Source: Clostridia bacterium
GTDB lineage: Bacteria; Bacillota; Clostridia; Oscillospirales; CAG-272
Assembly: GCA_017408535.1 (NCBI GenBank)
Contig: JAFQUL010000125.1
Span: forward strand, 1-7,067
DNA length: 7,067 nucleotides
Direction: 5' to 3'
In this document: piece by piece, positions 1 to 5,758 of the stretch
How positions within the stretch are numbered: position 1 is the stretch's first letter
Layout: every line of letters starts with the position of its first letter
Program-made: the position numbers and the translations under genes
Notes under the pieces: model-generated
The model's input: the letters and a program-made list of their open reading frames with translations, nothing else
The model's database searches: none
What the model was told of the DNA's origin: nothing

Positions 1-388
1 ACTCTTCGCAGGCACTGCGGAAGTCAGCAACGGACATTTCCTTGTGGTTGAGTTTGTTCTGCTTGATGATTGCACTTTCAATGGGCATACCGTGGTTATC
101 CCAGCCGGGGATAAAGGGAGCATAGTAGCCCAGCATAGACTTATACTTTACGATAAAATCCTTTAATACCTTATTGAGTGCGGTACCCATATGAATGTTA
201 CCGTTGGAGAAGGGAGGGCCGTCGTGAAGGATAAAGGACTCCTTGCCCTCGTTTCTCTTAAGCATTGCGTGATAAAGATCCTTGTCATACATAGCCTTGA
301 GCATATCAGGCTCACGGGTAGGAAGGTTTGCCCTCATCGAAAACTCGGTCTTGGGCAGATTTAATGTTTCGGTGTAATCCATTGCCAT
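1..388 (-). CDS. ileS: Isoleucyl-tRNA synthetase, N-terminal part (runs off left edge)
   Basis: Class I aminoacyl-tRNA synthetase that charges tRNA-Ile with isoleucine in the cytoplasm. Only the first 129 residues of a protein usually above 900 are visible. They include HDGPPFSNGNIHMG at about residues 55-68, the region of the HIGH nucleotide-binding motif, then LNKVLKDFIVKYKSM and GWDNHGMPIE (about 95-104), all in the order expected for IleS. The HIGH motif reads HMGT (residues 66-69), so its second histidine is threonine. The ATG at 388 is chosen because TAAGGAGT (399-406) lies 10 nt upstream; an ATG at 382 has worse spacing. It is the last visible gene of the ylm/divIVA block, 104 nt after divIVA. 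I see no T-box-like leader or clear promoter in that gap, so it is probably transcribed from upstream. ValRS or LeuRS are less likely given the IleS-like block after the HIGH motif. Confidence 0.95.
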   Translation of the reverse strand, partial: MAMDYTETLNLPKTEFSMRANLPTREPDMLKAMYDKDLYHAMLKRNEGKESFILHDGPPFSNGNIHMGTALNKVLKDFIVKYKSMLGYYAPFIPGWDNHGMPIESAIIKQNKLNHKEMSVADFRSACEE

Positions 389-398
389 AATTTATGTT

Positions 399-406
399 AC
401 TCCTTA
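399..406 (-). promoter_or_regulatory. Ribosome binding site of ileS
   Basis: TAAGGAGT on the minus strand, 10 nt before the ATG at 388. It decides between that start and the ATG two codons later. Confidence 0.75.
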
Positions 407-492
407 GTTATTTTCAATGTGTGAAGGTGCGTTGTGACGTGTAATAAACAAAAGATGCTGTCACACCACAGAGCGCAGTCCTGACGGGGTTA

Positions 493-1245
493 TTAACCCT
501 CATTTTCATCAAGCTTATTCAAAAGCTCCGAATAGCTGTCCGGTATCTGTATGGTCGCCGCAAGATTCGGCTTGACACTGGTAAACACGTCTGTGCGTGT
601 GGCCTCGGGGGAGGCGACATCAACGGTTTCGGTTTTGGGAGGCTCCTCTGTAAAGCAGTCCAGATCCACCGCTATTTCGTCTTCGCTTATATTGTCAAGC
701 TGCTCCTTCTCTGCCATAGCATATCTGACATCGGTCTTGATCTCATCAAGAGCTCTTGCCGTCAGCTCGTCATCTGTGGAATAGTACAGAGTGGTATCGC
801 TTATCTCAGCCATATCCTCTATACGGTCCATATATTCACGACACTCCTTGAGAGCTGTCTCACGGAATGCCTGAAGCTCTGCCTGTATCTTCAAGAGCTT
901 TTCTCTCTCCTCGGCTACGGTACGTCTGTAGTCATTGATTATGTAATCGCAGTTGGTTTTGGAGGCACGTATTATGATCTCTGCCTTTTCCTCTGCCTCC
1001 TCGATTATCCTGTCTCCCGCAAGGCGGGCATCTATCAAATCATGCTTGACCGTTTCACGGTCCTTGGTGGCTTCCTTATACTTGCGGTACAGCTCGGTAT
1101 ACGCCTTTTCCAATTCTGCGGCGTGTCTGTACAGCTCGGTGTAGCTCTGCATCAGATATTCCATCTGAGCATCCACTTCCTGAGGGTTATAACCACGGAT
1201 ACCACGGGTAAAATCCACGGTCTTTAACTCATGGGGCGGTACCAT
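493..1245 (-). CDS. divIVA: DivIVA-family polar/septal coiled-coil protein
   Basis: DivIVA-type proteins bind curved membrane at septa and poles and recruit division, sporulation or cell-wall partners. The 250-residue product opens with the family signature: ELKTVDFTRGIRGYNPQEVD at about residues 6-25, the membrane-binding N-terminal domain. A long charged, heptad-like coiled coil follows from about 26 to 145 (LEKAYTELYRKYKEA and EEAEEKAEIIIRASK are typical). The tail from about 150 to 250 is acidic and probably disordered, with a short hydrophobic end near IQIPDSYSELLNKL. In Bacillus subtilis DivIVA the loop uses Phe17-Arg18; here the aligned pair is Ile16-Arg17, so the hydrophobic and basic character is kept. 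The start is supported by TAAGGAGA (1251-1258) 5 nt upstream. The gene begins 14 nt after the ylmH stop and precedes ileS. It could equally be called a GpsB/DivIVA-domain protein, but its length and place favour divIVA. Confidence 0.93.
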   Translation of the reverse strand: MVPPHELKTVDFTRGIRGYNPQEVDAQMEYLMQSYTELYRHAAELEKAYTELYRKYKEATKDRETVKHDLIDARLAGDRIIEEAEEKAEIIIRASKTNCDYIINDYRRTVAEEREKLLKIQAELQAFRETALKECREYMDRIEDMAEISDTTLYYSTDDELTARALDEIKTDVRYAMAEKEQLDNISEDEIAVDLDCFTEEPPKTETVDVASPEATRTDVFTSVKPNLAATIQIPDSYSELLNKLDENEG

Positions 1246-1259
1246 ATTATTCTCCTTAA

Positions 1260-2015
1260 CTAAATATATTTCTTCGCCAAAAGCTTGTATCTGTCTTTTT
1301 TAGTTCTGTCACTCAGTGCCCCTATACGGAACTTACCGTAAGAGCGCACCGTGACCACGTCTCCCTCATTGACCGTTATATCGGTCTTATCACGGGGAAT
1401 GTGATTTACCATGACCTGTCCCGACAGGATCAGCTGCTTTGCCCTTTCACGGCTCAGCGAAGCAAGTGATGCAACCACAGAATCAAGCCTGGGGGATGCC
1501 ACGGTATCAAAAATATCCTTGTACTCTCTGTTATTACCGAAATCCGCTGTGACCTCAAACTCTCTGATTTTTACGGTATCCCGTCCCACGCGCGAAAGCG
1601 GAGACGGATCCGAGAGCAAAAATTCGGCTATTTTTTCATCGGCAAACAAAATGGCCGAGTTATCCTTGATTACTATATCGCCCATCTTGGATCTGTCGAT
1701 ACCAAGGGACGTAAGGGCACCTAAAAATGAGGAATGGCGCAGCTCAACATATCCGCTGCCCTTTATCTCCACGGCTCTGATACAGCCGCACAGCTCCTCA
1801 AAATCATAATATTCCGGATAGATGAACAGCCTTGTTCTCTCGCTGTCCTCATATCCGCCGAAGAATGCAGTCATAAGCTCCCCGGTCCTGCCCTGCAGAT
1901 ATTCTGCTGTCTCCGCCCTCTGAGTCTCGTTGAGAAAGGGACTGCAGGTCGCTTCACCTCTTTCGGCACGGTGAAGCATATCCTCTATTCTGGAGCAAAG
2001 AAGCTTGTCTATCAT
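1260..2015 (-). CDS. ylmH: YlmH-like S4-domain RNA-binding protein
   Basis: The 251-residue product matches YlmH in length, layout and position. The N-terminal half (to about 165) contains LTSLGIDRSKMGDIVI at about 101-116, a family hallmark. The C-terminal S4 RNA-binding domain spans about 175-235: SPRLDSVVASL, then LSRERAKQLILSGQVMVN, then GDVVTVRSYGKFRIG. YlmH of Bacillus subtilis has been reported to bind the 50S subunit and to stand in for RqcP in ribosome-associated quality control; that is knowledge of the family, not something seen here. The ATG overlaps the yggT stop in an ATGA arrangement (2012-2015), and I see only a weak ribosome binding site upstream, which suggests translational coupling to yggT. 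The TAG stop at 1260-1262 directly precedes the divIVA ribosome binding site. Confidence 0.93.
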   Translation of the reverse strand: MIDKLLCSRIEDMLHRAERGEATCSPFLNETQRAETAEYLQGRTGELMTAFFGGYEDSERTRLFIYPEYYDFEELCGCIRAVEIKGSGYVELRHSSFLGALTSLGIDRSKMGDIVIKDNSAILFADEKIAEFLLSDPSPLSRVGRDTVKIREFEVTADFGNNREYKDIFDTVASPRLDSVVASLASLSRERAKQLILSGQVMVNHIPRDKTDITVNEGDVVTVRSYGKFRIGALSDRTKKDRYKLLAKKYI

Positions 2016-2287
2016 AGTGTGTCTATCAGTGTTCTCAAAAGAACAAGTAAAACACTGGTCAGATAAAACGAAAGGTCAAGAGGAAAGCTCCTCACAAACT
2101 CAAATCGCATCAAAAGACTCCTCACCGGAGCTACAATGAAGTCTGTCACCGTGTTTACAAAACGCATTACAGGATGGTCGTTTGCCGGTGCTATCCAGGA
2201 CATAACCGCACTGATAAGCATGATCACAAGCAGTGCATCTATGCATAATCCAAGCAAAGATACGACAACATAACCCATAAAATACAT
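2012..2287 (-). CDS. yggT: YggT-family small membrane protein
   Basis: Known as YlmG in Gram-positive bacteria, this small integral membrane protein is linked to division or septal membrane organisation; its molecular function is not settled. From the ATG at 2287 it has 91 residues, the usual size. There are two hydrophobic segments, about residues 5-32 (YVVVSLLGLCIDALLVIMLI onward, ending in the family-typical SW) and about 70-89. Between them is a linker with PVMRFVNTVTDFIVAPVRSL, close to the family pattern of a proline-containing P-V/I-R stretch. The frame is open back to a GTG at 2323, but that start has no ribosome binding site and would add 12 charged residues. AAGGGG (2297-2302) lies 9 nt before the ATG at 2287. 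The stop overlaps the ylmH start by 4 nt. Confidence 0.88.
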   Translation of the reverse strand: MYFMGYVVVSLLGLCIDALLVIMLISAVMSWIAPANDHPVMRFVNTVTDFIVAPVRSLLMRFEFVRSFPLDLSFYLTSVLLVLLRTLIDTL

Positions 2288-2296
2288 CAAATCTCG

Positions 2297-2302
2297 CCCC
2301 TT
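2297..2302 (-). promoter_or_regulatory. Ribosome binding site of yggT
   Basis: AAGGGG on the minus strand, 9 nt upstream of the ATG at 2287. It favours that start over the in-frame GTG at 2323. Confidence 0.6.
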
Positions 2303-2327
2303 GTTATATTCTCTAAAAAACACTTTA

Positions 2328-2354
2328 TGGGAGACTGATAAAATCAGTCTCCCA
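2328..2354 (-). terminator. Perfect hairpin between sepF and yggT; possible leaky terminator or processing site
   Basis: A perfect 12-bp inverted repeat (2328-2339 pairs with 2343-2354) encloses a 3-nt loop. Read on the minus strand, the stem is followed by ATAAAGTG and then six T (2315-2320). The U-run therefore starts 7 nt after the stem, further than in a standard intrinsic terminator. On the plus strand no T-run follows. It sits in the 88-nt gap between sepF and yggT, inside an apparent operon, so partial termination, mRNA processing or 3'-end stabilisation are all possible. The hairpin is seen; its role is inferred. Confidence 0.5.
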
Positions 2355-2375
2355 ATATAAGTACAGTTAGCTCAA

Positions 2376-2804
2376 TTAAAAGATATCAGTCTGTGCTGCC
2401 TGCTGGAAATTCTGAGCCTGCTGCTCACCGGAAACTGCAACGTTACCGGGGGTGATAACAAAAGTATTGTTTGCTACCTTCTTGAGGTTGCCCTCGATAG
2501 AATAAGCAACACCGGAAAGGAAGTCGATCATTCTTCTTGCGGTCTCCTTGTTGGTAGCCTCAAGGTTGAGAACAACTGTGCGGTTATTGATAAGATGATC
2601 TGCTATCTGAGTAACAGTCTCAAAACGCTCGGGACGGATAACCTTGAGCTCGAGTGCTGTGCCTGTGGAAGCAGAACCGAAGGTCTGATTAGCTGCAGGC
2701 TGCTCAGCAGCGAAGCTTTCGCCCTCGTATTCGTATTCGTCATAGTTTTCTTCGTAATCTTTTTCAGGATTTACCATATCTCTGAACTTGTCCATGAATC
2801 CCAT
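2376..2804 (-). CDS. sepF: SepF cell-division protein
   Basis: SepF anchors FtsZ filaments to the membrane and bundles them at the division septum; it can partly replace FtsA. The 142-residue product has the full family layout. MGFMDKFRDMV at residues 1-11 is the amphipathic membrane-targeting helix. An acidic, low-complexity linker follows (about 14-50, rich in E, Y and D, with EYEYEGE). The SepF core is at about 51-120: LELKVIRPERFETVTQIADH, then TVVLNLEATNKETARRMIDF, LSGVAYSIEGNLKKV and NTFVITPGNV. The tail is glutamine-rich (QQAQNFQQAAQ). The start has a strong GGAGG (2814-2818) 9 nt upstream. It lies 48 nt after yggS and before yggT, the usual ylm order. Confidence 0.96.
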   Translation of the reverse strand: MGFMDKFRDMVNPEKDYEENYDEYEYEGESFAAEQPAANQTFGSASTGTALELKVIRPERFETVTQIADHLINNRTVVLNLEATNKETARRMIDFLSGVAYSIEGNLKKVANNTFVITPGNVAVSGEQQAQNFQQAAQTDIF

Positions 2805-2852
2805 TGTAACATACCTCCGTGTACTTTTAAATCTTTATTTTTTTGAAATTGC

Positions 2853-3569
2853 TTACTTGTACTGACGGTGTCCGAAAACCACCGTTCCGAGCCTGACAAG
2901 TGTAGATCCGCATTCGATTGCGGTCTCAAAACTGTCGCTCATTCCCATCGATAAGACAGGCTTATATATATTATGTATTTTTTTAGGCAAAATGTCAATA
3001 AAAAATTGATAAGTTTTTGCAAAATATTTTTGATAATCTGCTTTTTCACACCAAAAAGGTGCAATTGTCATCAATCCACGCACTCTGAGATGCTCAAAAG
3101 CGGTCAATTTTTCAAGAAAATCTTCCAGCTCATCCGGTGCAATACCGCCCTTATTCTCCTCCTCGCCGATGTTTATCTCCACCAGGATATCCATAACCTT
3201 GTTATGCTTTTTTGCCTGACGGTCTATCTCGGCTGCCAGCTTCAGAGAATCCACAGAGTGTATCATACACACCTTATCAATAATATACTTTACCTTATTG
3301 GTCTGAAGCGAGCCTATAAAGTGGATATTGACATTTTCCTTTTCAAGCTCGTCATATTTTGACAAAAGCTCCTGAACCCGGTTTTCACCGATATCTCTGA
3401 CTCCCAACTCCTGAGTAGCATAATTGACAGCCTCGGCAGGAACCGTCTTTGTAGCCAGAAGAAGAGTGACCTCACTGTCCTGTTTCTTTGCCTGCTCTAT
3501 ACGTCTTTTGATATCAGAAATATTTTCGGCAATAGATGCCTTATACTCACTGGATAATTTTGTTTTCAT
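2853..3569 (-). CDS. yggS: YggS/YlmE-family pyridoxal phosphate homeostasis protein
   Basis: A cytoplasmic PLP-binding protein of the PLPBP family, built on the fold of the alanine racemase N-terminal barrel. It carries PLP but has no established catalytic activity and helps maintain vitamin B6 and amino-acid balance. The 238-residue product is full length. LLLATKTV at about 36-43 carries the PLP-linking lysine (Lys41). Then come GENRVQE (61-67), HFIGSLQTNK (83-92), VEINIGEEENKGG, GLMTIAP, and the C-terminal phosphate-binding block LSMGMSDSFETAI (206-218) with STLVRLGTVVFG. Its start lies inside the end of the upstream membrane fusion gene (23-nt overlap, 3547-3569). AAGGGG (3580-3585) is 10 nt upstream and within that gene, and no other start codon lies near. 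It is followed by sepF after 48 nt. Confidence 0.96.
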   Translation of the reverse strand: MKTKLSSEYKASIAENISDIKRRIEQAKKQDSEVTLLLATKTVPAEAVNYATQELGVRDIGENRVQELLSKYDELEKENVNIHFIGSLQTNKVKYIIDKVCMIHSVDSLKLAAEIDRQAKKHNKVMDILVEINIGEEENKGGIAPDELEDFLEKLTAFEHLRVRGLMTIAPFWCEKADYQKYFAKTYQFFIDILPKKIHNIYKPVLSMGMSDSFETAIECGSTLVRLGTVVFGHRQYK

Positions 3570-4797
3570 AGAGATTTTTCCCCTTCGTGATTATAAGATC
3601 GTACATTCCCAGCTTGTCGGCATAATTTTTATCGTTGACCTTGTCCTGCTCGGCTACAATAAAATACCCGTCTATCTCAACCAACGGTTCTATCTGCTTA
3701 AAGACAGCCACATTGCCCTTCTTGACAAACACACCCTGCTTCTCGTCGATGATACGCACCGATGAAACGGGAACACGGTAGCCTGTATAGGTCTGCTGGA
3801 CTATCTCCACAGACTGTTTGCGCAGGAAATTGAAATCATCGGGAATACTGCCTGTAGAGAACACCAGAACTATGCTTTGAGCATCTCCCGAAGTTACGAT
3901 ACGATGCAGGTCCATAGGAACCTCCGCATCCGCACTGTACGGAAATCTTACGGTATAGGTGTTGCCTACCGAATAATACTGCTGATGCACCGACGGAACC
4001 TCGCAGGCGATATACCATTTGTAATTGATTGCGATCTTTCCGATAGAATTACCCGTCGAAGCAATAGGATCCTTGTTGATCATAGTATAAAAATCTTCAA
4101 GAGAAAAGGTGTCGGCTGCGTTAAGTGTAAATATACTTTCATAGCCGTCCACATCGGAATACAGATAACCCGAATAATCGGTATACACTATCTCGCTCTC
4201 TCCGCCCTCGGCCGTGGTAAGTGCAGTCTTCCGGCTCTGAAGCTCAGCCATACGGGGATTGAAGCTGTCCACTATCTTCAAAAGAAGCTGTCTTTTGTTC
4301 AGCAGAGTAAGAAGCTCGTCCTTACGTCTGAATACGTAATCTATGTCACCGGAATTAAGTCTGGATTCTATTGTATAATAGAGAGATGCGATCTGATTGT
4401 CTATGGTAGTGGAATCACTTACTGTAACGTCCTTTACCATACTTGAGTTCTCGAGTATGGATATCTGTCTTTCCAGGTCGCCCACCTGTGCTTTGATCTC
4501 GTCGGTGTTTGCTCCGGAATAAACGCTGGCAACGGCAGCTCCCTTACGGATCATGGTGCCGTCGTCATACATAAAGCTCACATTACCGGGATTTCCCGAA
4601 GAAAGTATTTTTTCGTCACGGAAGATATATGCATCCGTGCTGAAGGTCTCACTGACGGTAACTATATTTGCTGCCGAGGTCTCTACCTCCTGGGAAAAGC
4701 TGTTCACAAGATGGTAAACGATATACGCCACAAGCAAAACCGAAACTATGGCAGAAAGAACATATATTGATACATTTTTCAGATATCTTTTATCCAT
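3547..4797 (-). CDS. HlyD-like membrane fusion / periplasmic adaptor-type protein
   Basis: The 416-residue product has a short basic N-terminus and a single membrane span at about residues 9-31. A lipoyl-like half-motif follows at about 69-95 (GNVSFMYDDGTMIRKGAAVA). Residues 98-195 are helical and partly coiled coil. A beta-rich region follows at about 205-335. A membrane-proximal module at about 340-380 (YRVPVSSVRI, then GVFVKKGNVAVFKQIEP) is typical of HlyD/RND adaptor proteins. Such proteins bridge an inner-membrane transporter to an outer partner or, in Gram-positives, work with ABC transporters. No transporter gene is adjacent here; the neighbours are miaA and the division cluster, so the partner is unknown and a cell-envelope or division role is only inferred. 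The ATG at 4797 has AAGGAG (4804-4809) 6 nt upstream. A strong promoter precedes it. The 3' end overlaps yggS by 23 nt. Confidence 0.8.
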   Translation of the reverse strand: MDKRYLKNVSIYVLSAIVSVLLVAYIVYHLVNSFSQEVETSAANIVTVSETFSTDAYIFRDEKILSSGNPGNVSFMYDDGTMIRKGAAVASVYSGANTDEIKAQVGDLERQISILENSSMVKDVTVSDSTTIDNQIASLYYTIESRLNSGDIDYVFRRKDELLTLLNKRQLLLKIVDSFNPRMAELQSRKTALTTAEGGESEIVYTDYSGYLYSDVDGYESIFTLNAADTFSLEDFYTMINKDPIASTGNSIGKIAINYKWYIACEVPSVHQQYYSVGNTYTVRFPYSADAEVPMDLHRIVTSGDAQSIVLVFSTGSIPDDFNFLRKQSVEIVQQTYTGYRVPVSSVRIIDEKQGVFVKKGNVAVFKQIEPLVEIDGYFIVAEQDKVNDKNYADKLGMYDLIITKGKNLYENKIIQ

Positions 4798-4825
4798 ACC
4801 TCTCTCCTTTCCCTTTAACTAAACT

Positions 4826-4854
4826 ATTATACCACAAAAATGCTATTTTGTTAA
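4826..4854 (-). promoter_or_regulatory. Sigma-A promoter for the hlyD-like/yggS/sepF block
   Basis: On the minus strand, TTAACA (4849-4854), a 17-nt spacer, then TATAAT (4826-4831), preceded by an extended -10 TG. The -35 matches consensus at 5 of 6 positions and the -10 at 6 of 6. The -35 lies across the last codons of miaA. Transcription would begin around 4818-4820, leaving a leader of about 20 nt before the ATG at 4797. Confidence 0.75.
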
Positions 4855-5757
4855 GCAGTTTAATACAATGTTTACAATATCATCAAGGCTGTCATACTCG
4901 TCAGCATAGAGCGATACAGCACTTTTCTCACGCTTAAACCAGGTTATCTGACGCTTGGCATAACGGCGGGTCGCCTGCTTGATATCCTCTTTTGCCTGCT
5001 CTAAAGTAATATTACCGTTGAAATATTCTCTCAACTCCTTATAGCCTATAGCATCCCCCGCGGTTGATCCCTCGGGAAAATCTATACTCTTTGCCTCATC
5101 CACAAGTCCATGGTCAAACATAATTTCAACACGTCGGTTGATACGGTCATAAAGAGTCTCGCGGTCACGGTAGGACAGGACAAAAACGCGGGCGTCGTAG
5201 ATGCTTTCCTTGGTTCTCGAAAGAGCGTCCCACTCGGTCTTGGTCTTTCCTGTGCCTAAATATATTTCAAGAGCGCGGATAACGCGCTTACGGTTGTTTT
5301 TGTGTATAGTATTTGCGGATTCGGGATCATACTTTGAAAGCATACTATAGAGAGTATCATCCTCCTTAGTCTGTAATTCAACTCTTATGGAGGGATCTAC
5401 CGAAGGGCTGTAATCGCTCTGGTACATAAGGCTCTCAAGATAAAGTCCCGTACCTCCGCAAAGTATGGGGAGCTTACCTCTGCCTGATATCTCCTCTATC
5501 GTTTTTCTTGCAAGCGGAACATATTCGGCAGCAGAGAAATTTACATCCACGGGAACAAAATCGAAAAGATGATGGGGTATTCCCTGCTTTTCCTCCTCGG
5601 TGGGAGCTGCCGAGCCTTTCTTCATTTGCTTGTATATCTGCATTGAGTCACAGCAGATTATCTCACCGTTTGCTCTTTTTGCAAGCTCTACGGCAAGAGA
5701 GGTCTTTCCTCCTGCGGTAGGCCCTACAACGGCGGCTATTTTTATTTTATCTGACAT
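4843..5757 (-). CDS. miaA: tRNA dimethylallyltransferase
   Basis: MiaA transfers a dimethylallyl group from DMAPP to N6 of A37 in tRNAs that read UNN codons, the first step toward ms2i6A. From the ATG at 5757 the product has 304 residues, the usual size. The P-loop is GPTAGGKT (12-19), followed by DSMQIYKQM (37-45, with the family's catalytic aspartate). GGTGLYLESL is at 101-110, then NNRKRVIRALEIY, GDAIGYKELREYF and, near the C-terminus, RRYAKRQITWFKRE. The frame is open back to a TTG at 5784, but AAGGTG (5764-5769) lies 6 nt before the ATG at 5757. The start codon and following codons lie in a 20-bp repeat whose second copy is 175 bp upstream, between the gene and its apparent promoter. The gene ends 45 nt before the hlyD-like gene. 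Confidence 0.96.
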   Translation of the reverse strand: MSDKIKIAAVVGPTAGGKTSLAVELAKRANGEIICCDSMQIYKQMKKGSAAPTEEEKQGIPHHLFDFVPVDVNFSAAEYVPLARKTIEEISGRGKLPILCGGTGLYLESLMYQSDYSPSVDPSIRVELQTKEDDTLYSMLSKYDPESANTIHKNNRKRVIRALEIYLGTGKTKTEWDALSRTKESIYDARVFVLSYRDRETLYDRINRRVEIMFDHGLVDEAKSIDFPEGSTAGDAIGYKELREYFNGNITLEQAKEDIKQATRRYAKRQITWFKREKSAVSLYADEYDSLDDIVNIVLNCLTK

Positions 5758-5758
5758 A
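5739..5758 (-). repeat. 20-bp direct repeat, copy at the real miaA start
   Basis: This 20-bp sequence (minus strand TATGTCAGATAAAATAAAAA) contains the miaA start codon and encodes M-S-D-K-I-K. It is identical to 5914-5933. The bases on either side differ, so the match is exactly 20 bp. Confidence 0.9.

Noticed and set aside
419..466. GTGTGA/TCACAC inverted repeat between divIVA and ileS as a terminator or T-box
   Set aside because: Arms are only 6 bp with a long loop, no T-run follows, and the 104-nt gap is too short for a T-box leader.
1411..1809. Plus-strand 132-codon ORF inside ylmH
   Set aside because: It is antisense to a well-supported gene, serine-rich as expected of a shadow frame, and without a ribosome binding site.
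2288..2323. Upstream GTG start for yggT at 2323
   Set aside because: No ribosome binding site precedes it, the added residues are charged and unlike the family, and the ATG at 2287 has AAGGGG at good spacing and gives the usual length.
3877..4446. Plus-strand 189-codon ORF inside the hlyD-like gene
   Set aside because: Long but antisense to a gene with a clear domain layout; it has no family resemblance and no start signals.
4832..4848. Possible terminator after miaA (A/T-rich repeat around TAGCA)
   Set aside because: Pairing is weak, all A-T, and it coincides with the spacer of the promoter for the next gene.
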